Part shown: one piece after another, positions 45,382-52,758 of the stretch | How the letters are laid out: every line of letters begins with the position of its first letter | Numbering within the stretch: the first letter of the stretch is position 1 | DNA from: Phycicoccus jejuensis | GTDB lineage: Bacteria > Actinomycetota > Actinomycetes > Actinomycetales > Dermatophilaceae | Length of the DNA stretch: 64,000 bases | Reading direction: 5' to 3' | NCBI RefSeq assembly: GCF_000720925.1 | Contig: NZ_JOEE01000011.1 | Span: 1-64,000 of the forward strand | Notes under the pieces: model-generated | What the model was told of the DNA's origin: nothing | What the model saw: only the letters and a program-made list of their open reading frames with translations | Databases searched by the model: none | Program-made: the position numbers and the translations under genes

Positions 45382-45458
45382 GGAGCACCAGCCTGGCGGC
45401 CCCCGCCGGCCGCACGGCCCGAGGGATCGTCGCGGTGGTCGACGGGGGGTCGTCGTGA
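45378..45458 (+). CDS. Candidate 26-codon coupled micro-ORF
   Basis: ATG at 45378 overlaps the ThDP-enzyme stop (ATGA), and its TGA overlaps a GTG/ATG start of the enolase-family gene. The peptide is MRSTSLAAPAGRTARGIVAV then VDGGSS. It carries no known motif. It may be a translational relay rather than a functional peptide. Confidence 0.35.
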   Translation: MRSTSLAAPAGRTARGIVAVVDGGSS

Positions 45459-46573
45459 TGCCCCAGGACCTTCCCAGCCCGGGCCGCTGCCGGCTCGAGC
45501 ACATCAGCGCGGCCGCCTACACCATCCCCACCGACCTGCCCGAGGCCGACGGCACGATCGCCTGGGACACCACCACCCTGGTCGTCGTCCACGCCACCGC
45601 CGACGGGGTCACCGGCACCGGCTGGACCTACGGGGCGGCCGAGATCGCGCCCTTGGTCGAGCACACCCTCGCCCCGATCGCCTGCGGCCGCACTGCCATG
45701 GACATCCCCGGTGCCTGGCTGGCCATGGTCCGCGGGTTGCGCAACATCGGCCGCCCTGGCCTGACCGCCATGGCCCTCTCGGCCGTCGACAACGCCCTGT
45801 GGGACCTCAAAGCCCGCCTGCTCCGGCTGCCGCTGCACCGGCTCCTCGGCGCGGTCCGTGACGACGTGCCCGTATACGGGTCCGGCGGGTTCACCACCTA
45901 CAACCACCACCAGCTCACCGACCAGCTGCGCGGCTGGCTCGACCTGGGCGTGGACGCGGTCAAGATCAAGATCGGCGAGGACTTCGGCTCCAACACCTCC
46001 CGTGATCTGGACCGGGTCGAGCAGACCCTCGCCGTCGTCGGACCTGATGTGCAGGTGTTCGTCGACGCCAACGGCGGCTACACGACCGGGCAGGCCGTCC
46101 GGGTCGGGCACACCCTGGACGTCTACGGCGTGACCTGGTTCGAGGAGCCCGTCACCAGCGACGACCTCCCTGGGCTGCGGACCGTGCGGGAGGCCACCCG
46201 ACTGGACGTCGCCGCGGGGGAGTACATCGACAGCCTCGACACCGCGCACCGGATGTGCGCTGCCGGTGCGGTGGACTGCCTGCAGGTCGACGTGACCCGC
46301 TGCGGCGGCATCACCGAGCTGCTGCGCATCGCCGCCGTCGCCGCCGCCCACCACCTCGACATCTCCGGGCACTGCTCCCCGTACCAGCACGCACCCGTCC
46401 TCGCCGCGGTCCCCAACCTGCGCCACCTGGAGTACTTCCACGACCACGCCCGCATCGAACACACCTACTTCACCGGCGCCACCGCCCCCCGAGCCGGACG
46501 GCTACACGTTGCCGACACCCCGGGATCAGGCATGACGTTCGATGTCGAGCGAGCAGCGCCGTTCACCACGTGA
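45458..46573 (+). CDS. Enolase-superfamily enzyme (mandelate racemase/muconate cycloisomerase group)
   Basis: Acid-sugar or cycloisomerase-type enzyme, 371 residues. The capping domain (about 10-125) is followed by the barrel with base KIKIG (K-x-K), metal ligands in FVDANGGY, WFEEP and AAGEY, and HCSPYQHAP near the end for the His base. Sugar-acid dehydratase or racemase activity is likely. ATG 45458 was chosen over GTG 45455. Last gene of the operon that starts with the SDR. Confidence 0.88.
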   Translation: MPQDLPSPGRCRLEHISAAAYTIPTDLPEADGTIAWDTTTLVVVHATADGVTGTGWTYGAAEIAPLVEHTLAPIACGRTAMDIPGAWLAMVRGLRNIGRPGLTAMALSAVDNALWDLKARLLRLPLHRLLGAVRDDVPVYGSGGFTTYNHHQLTDQLRGWLDLGVDAVKIKIGEDFGSNTSRDLDRVEQTLAVVGPDVQVFVDANGGYTTGQAVRVGHTLDVYGVTWFEEPVTSDDLPGLRTVREATRLDVAAGEYIDSLDTAHRMCAAGAVDCLQVDVTRCGGITELLRIAAVAAAHHLDISGHCSPYQHAPVLAAVPNLRHLEYFHDHARIEHTYFTGATAPRAGRLHVADTPGSGMTFDVERAAPFTT

Positions 46574-46596
46574 CCCCCGACCAGGAGGAAGATCGA

Positions 46597-47260
46597 ATGA
46601 CCAGATCACCGTCAGAAGTCAGCAGGAATCGACATGCACACCGCGCGCGGGCACGCCGCGTCAGATCGCACCGACCAGGCTTAAGCCGCACGCCTCAGCC
46701 CCGTCCGAGTCAGGACGTTTCCCGGCGACGAGGCCGAAACGAATGTGGGACGAACGCGCCCGCAGATCACGCGATGGTGGGCATCAGGTGCAGTCGCCGC
46801 CGCGGCGCACTGACGTCCCTAGCACTATCCGTGATCTCAGTGGTCGCGCTCTCAGCCTGCTCGTTCTGGGCGCCCGTCCAGACCAACCAGCCGTACGTCC
46901 CCGCAGACGGCCTAGCTCTGTCCACTCCCACTCCAGTTCGAGAACCTCGTCGTGGTCGCCAAAGCCGCAGACCAGCCCGGGGTGCTCGTCGGCCAGGCCG
47001 TGAACACCAGCCCCCGGCCGATCCAGGTCAGCGTCACCGTGGCCGGCGGCCAGAACCCCGGCCAAGTCACGCTCCCCGCCGGAAGCGGCGACGGCATCAA
47101 GAGCCGCCTCTCACCGGTGAGCCTCGGTCCGATCCCTCAGCCTCCCGGGGCCTTGGTCCAACTCGAGATCTCTCTGACGCCCGGCGGGCGCCACCTTGTC
47201 GACGTCCCGATCCTCCCGCCCGACAGCAAGCTGAAGTACTACAACGGAATCACCCCGTGA
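46597..47260 (+). pseudogene. Frameshifted lipoprotein gene
   Basis: From ATG 46774 one frame gives VVALSACSFWAPVQTNQPYV then PADGLAL, a signal peptide with lipobox LSAC and a family-like opening. The natural continuation, QFENLVVVAKAADQPGVLVG and QAVNTSPRPIQVSV, is in the next frame from about 46938 to the stop at 47260. A net +1 shift between 46915 and 46940 breaks the gene. The first frame is also open from ATG 46597, which has an AGGAGG site, but that part (arginine-rich) looks unrelated. Function unknown; copper/redox lipoproteins of similar layout exist. Confidence 0.6.
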
Positions 47261-47381
47261 GCCCCACACTCGGCGACGCGCTCGGCACCGACGTCCATCA
47301 GCGACATCGAACAGGGGCGACCGCGCGACCGCGGGTGCCACCGCACCGCCGGTTCACACCGACCACGACGAAGGTGAAGAC

Positions 47382-47678
47382 ATGACTGGTGACGACGATG
47401 CACAGCGGCTCGAAGAACGGCGAGCTGTAGACCAAACCATCCAGCACGTCATCAACGGGCTGGTCGATGGAGCCAAAGGCTCTGACCCTCGCCGGGTCGC
47501 CGCCGCTGTGAAGGCAAGCTTGGAAAACGCCGGGATGATGGGTATGCCTGCCCCCTGGATCGAGGCCGTGGCCGAAGGGCTGGCCCAAGGCAACGCTTAC
47601 GTGGTCTCGCCGTACACCCAAGAACACGAAGACATCCCGCCCCCCGAGACACACGTCCCTTCGCGAACCATCGACTAA
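47382..47678 (+). CDS. Small hypothetical protein (98 aa)
   Basis: Soluble, acidic protein with predicted helices: EERRAVDQTIQHVINGLVDG, DPRRVAAAVKASLENAG and PAPWIEAVAEGLAQGN, then a proline-rich tail. No family recognised. ATG 47382 follows GAAGGTGAAG. It lies between the broken lipoprotein gene and the core-like stress-protein gene, and may mark the right side of the acquired region. Confidence 0.6.
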   Translation: MTGDDDAQRLEERRAVDQTIQHVINGLVDGAKGSDPRRVAAAVKASLENAGMMGMPAPWIEAVAEGLAQGNAYVVSPYTQEHEDIPPPETHVPSRTID

Positions 47679-47915
47679 GCGGCCTGCCGGTCGGTGACTC
47701 CGACTCGCCGACACGCCTGGTCGACCGCCACCGCGGCGCCACCGGGACGTCGAACCACACGACGCGTGCCATCGTCACCACTCCCTCTCGAGTACCTGTC
47801 GGGAGATCCGCGCCGCCACCACCGACAGCCCCCGACGGTCTCCGTGACCGGTTCCACGCGCCCGCTGTGACCCACGAGACTGCGTCACCGGCCGCCGGCG
47901 GAGGACGCTGGGGTC

Positions 47916-48842
47916 ATGGCCGAGAACGTGCTCCCGAAGCAGTCGGGCCGGGGTCCCGAGGGACCGGCCCGCCCACCGCTCGTCGCCGCGCTCGACGGCT
48001 CCGCCCACGAGGCGGCCGTCCTCGCGTGGGCCGCGGCCTGCGCGGTGCGGCAGGGGGTGCGGCTCGACCTCGTGCACGTCGTCGAGGTCGGCCCCGTGCT
48101 CGCGCCGTACTCGGTGCTGGCCACCGAGGCGCCGTGGTTCGGCGAACAGCTCGAGGTGGCCGAGCGGGCCCGGCTCGACGGGCTCGCGGCCGGGCTGCGT
48201 GAGCGCCACCCGGGCCTCGAGGTCGGTGTCCGCACCCCCGTGGGGTCACCGGCCGGTGTCCTCGTCCACCTCTCGGAGCGCGCCACGGTGGTCGTCGGCG
48301 CCTCCACCCACGACCGGCTGGAGCGCCTCGTCCTCGGGTCGACCGCGCTCGCGGTCGTGGCCCACGGGCACGGGACGGTCGTCGTCGTGCCCGAGTCGCT
48401 GCCGCCGGTGGAACCGCACCGGGTGGTCGTCGGGGCCGACGGCAGCGACGCCGGGGGTCGCGCCCTCGCCCACGCGGTGGACGAGGCCGCGTCCGTCGGT
48501 GGCGTCGTCACCGCCGTGACGGCCTGGACGGTCGAGGTCGAGGACGGCGTCGTCGTCACCGAGCCCGGGACCGACCGCTGGTCCCGGGTCGAGGAGCGCG
48601 TGGGGGCAGCCACCCGCGCGGCCCTGGCCGAGGCCGGGGCGGCCCACCCGGACGTCGAGGTGGCCGTCGTCGTCCGCAACGGCCGGCCGGCCCGCGCCGT
48701 CCTCGACGTGGCCGACGAGGTCGACGCCGACCTCGTCGTCGTCGGGCGGCGGGGCAGGGGCGGCTTCGCCGGGCTCCTCATGGGCAGCGTCAGCCGCACC
48801 GTGGTGCAGCGGACGACCCGGCCGGTCGCCGTCGTCCACTGA
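47916..48842 (+). CDS. Universal stress protein, tandem UspA domains
   Basis: Two Usp domains in 308 residues (about 15-145 and 165-305). The first has RPPLVAALDGSAHEAAVLAWA and the ATP-loop region VVGASTHDRLERLVLGSTA; the second has VVVGADGSDAGGRALAHAV and VVGRRGRGGFAGLLMGSVS, the G-x2-G-x9-G-S type ATP motif. It likely binds ATP and acts in dormancy or stress response (family). GACGCT lies six bases before the ATG. Convergent with the SGNH esterase gene. Confidence 0.92.
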   Translation: MAENVLPKQSGRGPEGPARPPLVAALDGSAHEAAVLAWAAACAVRQGVRLDLVHVVEVGPVLAPYSVLATEAPWFGEQLEVAERARLDGLAAGLRERHPGLEVGVRTPVGSPAGVLVHLSERATVVVGASTHDRLERLVLGSTALAVVAHGHGTVVVVPESLPPVEPHRVVVGADGSDAGGRALAHAVDEAASVGGVVTAVTAWTVEVEDGVVVTEPGTDRWSRVEERVGAATRAALAEAGAAHPDVEVAVVVRNGRPARAVLDVADEVDADLVVVGRRGRGGFAGLLMGSVSRTVVQRTTRPVAVVH

Positions 48843-48864
48843 GGGCGGCGGTCGGCGCGGCCGC

Positions 48865-49677
48865 TCAGCCCATCGCGGCCCGGACCAGCGGCGCGAAGCC
48901 GTCGCGGTACCCGGCCCTCGTCGGATGGTAGATGTCGAGCAGGCCGGTCTTCTTCCCCCAGACGAACGGCGTCGCCGAGCAGACCTCGTGACCGGTGAAG
49001 GTGGCGGCGGGGTCGAGGTAGGTGAAGCCCGCGGCCTTCGCCCGGGTGGCGAGGACGCGGTCGAGGTGCGCGGAGACGCCGTCGAGCAGGCCGGCCTCGC
49101 GGGTGTTCACGCCGCTCGCCTGCCTGCACGAGACGGCGCCGCCGAAGGGCTTCGGGTAGCCGACGACCATGACCTTCGCGCCGGGGGCGCGGGTGCGGAT
49201 GTCGGCGTACGTCGCGTCGAGCTTCGCAGGCAGCTCGGCGTCGATGCGGGCCTCGACCTTCGCGACCGTCGAGCGGCAGAGCAGCTCGTCCCAGCTGTTG
49301 ACGCAGCTGAGGATGAGGTCGACGAACCCGACGTCGTTGCCGCCGATGCTCACCGTCACGAAGTCGGTCGAGGACGACAGGGCCGCGGTCTGGCCGCCCG
49401 TCACGTCACCGGTCTCGGCGCCCGAGCACGCCCGGAAGGTCAGGCTCGTGTTCGGGCGGGCCTTCGCGACGAGGGGTGCGTACGCGAGGCTGCTGCGGTA
49501 GCAGGAGAGGCTGAGGTCGGGCCAGCCGGTGCCGTTGCCCGCGGCGTAGGAGTCGCCGAGCGCGACGTACTGGTCCGGCTCGGCGGCAGCCGCGGACGGG
49601 AGGGCGGTGGCGGCCAGGGCGAGGGGCAGGGCCGCGACGGCGGCGGCGAGCGAGCGCAGGCGGGGACGAACGGGCAA
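48865..49677 (-). CDS. Secreted SGNH/GDSL esterase (lipase-like)
   Basis: Exported hydrolase of 270 residues. The signal peptide (about 1-32) ends near SAAAAEP. Block I QYVALGDSYAAGNG places the nucleophile at S43; block III is SIGGNDVGF; the His is about 251 in DIYHPTRAGYRD. Six cysteines fit the three disulfides of Streptomyces-type lipases. I chose a TTG start at 49677 since AAGGAG lies 6 bp upstream and it directly opens the signal peptide. Confidence 0.9.
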   Translation of the reverse strand: MPVRPRLRSLAAAVAALPLALAATALPSAAAAEPDQYVALGDSYAAGNGTGWPDLSLSCYRSSLAYAPLVAKARPNTSLTFRACSGAETGDVTGGQTAALSSSTDFVTVSIGGNDVGFVDLILSCVNSWDELLCRSTVAKVEARIDAELPAKLDATYADIRTRAPGAKVMVVGYPKPFGGAVSCRQASGVNTREAGLLDGVSAHLDRVLATRAKAAGFTYLDPAATFTGHEVCSATPFVWGKKTGLLDIYHPTRAGYRDGFAPLVRAAMG

Positions 49678-49783
49678 CGGGCACTCCTTCGTGCGGTGTC
49701 GCGGGCGGCTCGCCGCCCCGGGCCCCTGCAGCGTGGACCCGGTCGGCACCCCTCGCAACCGGAGCGTCGACCCGGCGTCGGGC

Positions 49784-50593
49784 TCAGGCCACGGCGAAGG
49801 GCCATCCGTCGACGAGCCCGGCCGCGCGGCCCGGCTCGAGGTAGTGCTCGAACCCGAACACGGCCTCGAACACCTCCGACGGCATCGCGAGCATCATGCC
49901 CACGTCGCTCGTCTGGCTGGCGTGCGCGCCGAGCGCGGTCCGCTTGCGCTCGAGCTGTGGGCGGACGTCGACCCGCCAGTGCAGCTCGGCCTCGGGCGTG
50001 CCCATCGGGTTGCCGTCGTCCATCGGCCGGTCGGGGTCCCAGTCGTCGTCGCGGCCCGCGGCCTTCGCCAGCTCGTACATCCGGCGCATGGCGTCGCGGT
50101 TCATCGAGGACTCGAGGACCCGCGGGCGGCGGGCGGCCAGCTCGACGCCCCGGTGCAGGACCCGGTGGACCTGGACGTGGTCGGGGTGGCCGTAGCCCCC
50201 GTGCCAGTCGTAGCCGACGGCGACGTCGGCGTCCTCCTCGTCGAGGACGTCCGCGAACCGGCGCGCGGCCTCGTCGAGGTCGGCGCCGGTGAACGCACCC
50301 TCGTGGGCGTTCTGCTCCCACCCGGTCATCCCGGAGTCGGCGTAGCCGAGCCACACCACGCGGTGCAGGCCGATGGCCGCGGCGGACGCGGCGAGCTCCG
50401 CCCGGCGCCGTTCGACGACCGTCTCGCCCTCGGCGAGGTCGTCGGGCGCGGTGCCGTGGTCGCCGTTGGTCGCGACGACGAGGACGACGCGGTGCCCCTC
50501 GTCGACGGCGCGGGCCATCGTGCCGGAGGTCTGCGAGGCCTCGTCGTCGGGGTGGGCGTGGAGGAAGACGATGGTCGACACGCCGCCCATCAT
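49784..50593 (-). CDS. PIG-L/LmbE-family deacetylase (Mca/MshB-like)
   Basis: Zinc-dependent N-deacetylase or amidase, 269 residues. Metal/catalytic motif AHPDDE at about 13-18 and the third ligand in GGYGHPDHVQVH. The C-terminal region SDVGMMLAMPSEVFEAVFGFEHYL recalls mycothiol S-conjugate amidase relatives. Mycothiol-linked detoxification is likely but not certain. Two tandem ATGs at 50593 and 50590 and a GTG at 50581 are possible starts. Divergent from the DUF3311-symporter pair. Confidence 0.88.
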   Translation of the reverse strand: MMGGVSTIVFLHAHPDDEASQTSGTMARAVDEGHRVVLVVATNGDHGTAPDDLAEGETVVERRRAELAASAAAIGLHRVVWLGYADSGMTGWEQNAHEGAFTGADLDEAARRFADVLDEEDADVAVGYDWHGGYGHPDHVQVHRVLHRGVELAARRPRVLESSMNRDAMRRMYELAKAAGRDDDWDPDRPMDDGNPMGTPEAELHWRVDVRPQLERKRTALGAHASQTSDVGMMLAMPSEVFEAVFGFEHYLEPGRAAGLVDGWPFAVA

Positions 50594-50718
50594 GCCGAGG
50601 CCCACCGACGTCGTCGGACACCGACCGGCGCGGAAACTCCCTACACGCCTCACCAGTCCCTACGGTGTCGGGTGGTCCGGTCGCCGCCGGACCTCCACCG
50701 GGGGTCCCAGGAGGGTCC

Positions 50719-51042
50719 ATGAGCAACGTCCACACCGGGCACGACGGGGAGGGCGGCGCCGGCGCCGTCGACCACGACACCGTGCCGCCCGCGAACAAGA
50801 AGCTGCTCGCCGTCGCCGGCGTGCTCCTCGCGCTGCCCGTCGTCGCGCTGCTCTGGGTCGGCAGCTACAGCCGCGTCGAGCCGCGGCTGTGGGGCTTCCC
50901 CTTCTTCATCTGGTACCAGTTCCTCTGGGTGTTCCTCTGCTCGGCGCTGACGTACACGGCCTACCGGATCGTGCTGCGCGCCCGCCCGCACCGCGCGATG
51001 ACCGGCCCCAGCGCCGGCGACCGGACGGGGGAGCAGGCGTGA
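50719..51042 (+). CDS. DUF3311 small membrane protein
   Basis: Protein of 107 residues with two hydrophobic helices (about 28-48 and 60-85; PRLWGFPFFIWYQFLWVFL). DUF3311 proteins commonly precede solute:sodium symporters and may act as a small accessory subunit. The strong RBS AGGAGGG precedes the ATG. The stop overlaps the symporter GTG as GTGA. Confidence 0.9.
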   Translation: MSNVHTGHDGEGGAGAVDHDTVPPANKKLLAVAGVLLALPVVALLWVGSYSRVEPRLWGFPFFIWYQFLWVFLCSALTYTAYRIVLRARPHRAMTGPSAGDRTGEQA

Positions 51043-52688
51043 GCGGGGTCGACGGCGTCGCGCTGGCCGTCCTCACCGTCCTCTTCCTCCTCGTCACCGT
51101 CATGGGCTTCCTCGCGACCCGCTGGCGGCGACCGACGTCGATGGAGTCCCTCGACGAGTGGGGTCTCGGCGGACGCTCGTTCGGCACGTGGATCACGTGG
51201 TTCCTGCTCGGCGGCGACCTCTACACCGCGTACACCTTCGTCGCGGTGCCGGCGGCGATGTTCGCCGCAGGGGCGGTGTCGGGCTTCTTCGCGGTGCCCT
51301 ACACGATCGTCCTCTACCCGATCATCTTCGTCTTCATGGCGCGCCTGTGGTCGGTCAGCCACCGGCACGGGTACGTGACGACGGCCGACTTCGTGCGCGG
51401 ACGCTTCGGCTCGCGCGGGCTCTCGCTCGCCGTGGCCGTCACCGGCTTCCTCGCGACGATGCCGTACATCGCGCTGCAGCTCGTCGGCATCCAGGCCGTG
51501 CTCGAGGTCGTCGGCCTCGGCGGCGGCAGCAACATCATCGCCAAGGACGCGCCGCTGTTCATCGCCTTCGCGCTGCTCGCGGCCTACACCTACTCGAGCG
51601 GCCTGCGTGCGCCGGCCGTCATCGCGTTCGTCAAGGACTTCCTCATCTACCTCGTCATCATCGTGGCGATCGTCTACCTGCCCTCGAAGTTCGGTGGCTG
51701 GGACGCGATCTTCTCGGCGGCCGAGCAGAAGATGGCCACGCCCAACCCGACCGACGGCAAGCCGACCGGTGCGTTCGTGCCCGGGGCGCAGGCGCACTGG
51801 GCCTACGCGACGCTGGGGCTCGGGTCGGCGCTCGCGCTCTTCATGTACCCGCACTCGGTGACGGCCAGCCTGTCGGCCAAGGACCGCAACACGATCCGCC
51901 GCAACGCGTCCATCCTGCCGGCGTACTCGTTCGTGCTCGGTCTGCTCGCCCTGCTCGGCTGGGTCGCCATCGCCGCGGGGACCAAGCCGATCGGGCTCGA
52001 CGGCAAGCCGAACGCGCAGCTGGTCATCCCGCAGCTGTTCGAGGACTCGTTCCCGTCGTGGTTCGCGGGGGTCGCCTTCGCGGCCATCGCGATCGGGGCG
52101 CTCGTGCCTGCGGCGATCATGTCCATCGCGGCGGCCAACACCTTCACGCGCAACATCTACAAGGAGTGGCTCAAGCCCGACGCGACGCCGCAGCAGGAGG
52201 CCAAGGTCTCCAAGCTCGTGTCGCTGCTCGTCAAGGCGTTCGCGCTCGTCTTCGTGCTGGCGCTCGACAAGCAGAACGCCATCAACTTCCAGCTGCTCGG
52301 CGGCATCTGGATCCTCCAGACCTTCCCGGCCGTCGTCCTCGGGCTCTACACCCGCTGGCTGCACCGGTGGGCACTGACCGCCGGCTGGGCCGTCGGGATG
52401 GTCTACGGCACCTGGCAGGCGTGGCAGGTCGCCAACCCGCGCGCGGGCATCAACCACTTCGGTGGCTCGCTCTCGGAGATCCCCTTCATCGGGCAGATGG
52501 GCTACATCGCGGTGACGGCGTTCGCGCTCAACCTCGTCGTGGCGGTGCTCGGCACGTTCGTGCTCCGGGCGGCCAAGGCCCCCGAGGGCGAGGACGAGAC
52601 CATCCGCGGCGACTACTTCGCCGACGCCGGTGACCCGCGGGTCCAGAAGGTGCTCCAGCCGCTGCACCAGGAGACGCCGAACCCCTGA
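51039..52688 (+). CDS. Sodium:solute symporter (MctP-like monocarboxylate permease)
   Basis: SSS-family transporter of 549 residues with about 13 membrane helices. Family segments include GLGGRSFGTWITWFLLGGDL, HGYVTTADFVRGRFGSR and ALVPAAIMSIAAANTFTRNI. It probably imports monocarboxylates such as pyruvate, lactate or acetate with sodium or protons. Translationally coupled to DUF3311 and followed by a strong terminator. Confidence 0.92.
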   Translation: MSGVDGVALAVLTVLFLLVTVMGFLATRWRRPTSMESLDEWGLGGRSFGTWITWFLLGGDLYTAYTFVAVPAAMFAAGAVSGFFAVPYTIVLYPIIFVFMARLWSVSHRHGYVTTADFVRGRFGSRGLSLAVAVTGFLATMPYIALQLVGIQAVLEVVGLGGGSNIIAKDAPLFIAFALLAAYTYSSGLRAPAVIAFVKDFLIYLVIIVAIVYLPSKFGGWDAIFSAAEQKMATPNPTDGKPTGAFVPGAQAHWAYATLGLGSALALFMYPHSVTASLSAKDRNTIRRNASILPAYSFVLGLLALLGWVAIAAGTKPIGLDGKPNAQLVIPQLFEDSFPSWFAGVAFAAIAIGALVPAAIMSIAAANTFTRNIYKEWLKPDATPQQEAKVSKLVSLLVKAFALVFVLALDKQNAINFQLLGGIWILQTFPAVVLGLYTRWLHRWALTAGWAVGMVYGTWQAWQVANPRAGINHFGGSLSEIPFIGQMGYIAVTAFALNLVVAVLGTFVLRAAKAPEGEDETIRGDYFADAGDPRVQKVLQPLHQETPNP

Positions 52689-52702
52689 CCCGGGACGGCA
52701 CG

Positions 52703-52737
52703 GGGGCGGGCGCGGACCGGGAGTCCGCGCCCGCCCC
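52703..52737 (+). terminator. Terminator of the DUF3311-symporter operon
   Basis: GGGGCGGGCGCGGAC (52703-52717) and GTCCGCGCCCGCCCC (52723-52737) form a perfect 15-bp stem with a CGGGA loop, 15 bp after the symporter stop and 22 bp before malQ. Confidence 0.8.
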
Positions 52738-52758
52738 TGCCGTTGGCAGGATGGGGGC

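Noticed and set aside
47675..47875. Minus-strand 66-codon frame before the stress-protein gene
   Set aside because: A basic peptide ending VDQACRRVGVTDRQAA looked gene-like, but there is no clear start signal or family; not reported as a gene.
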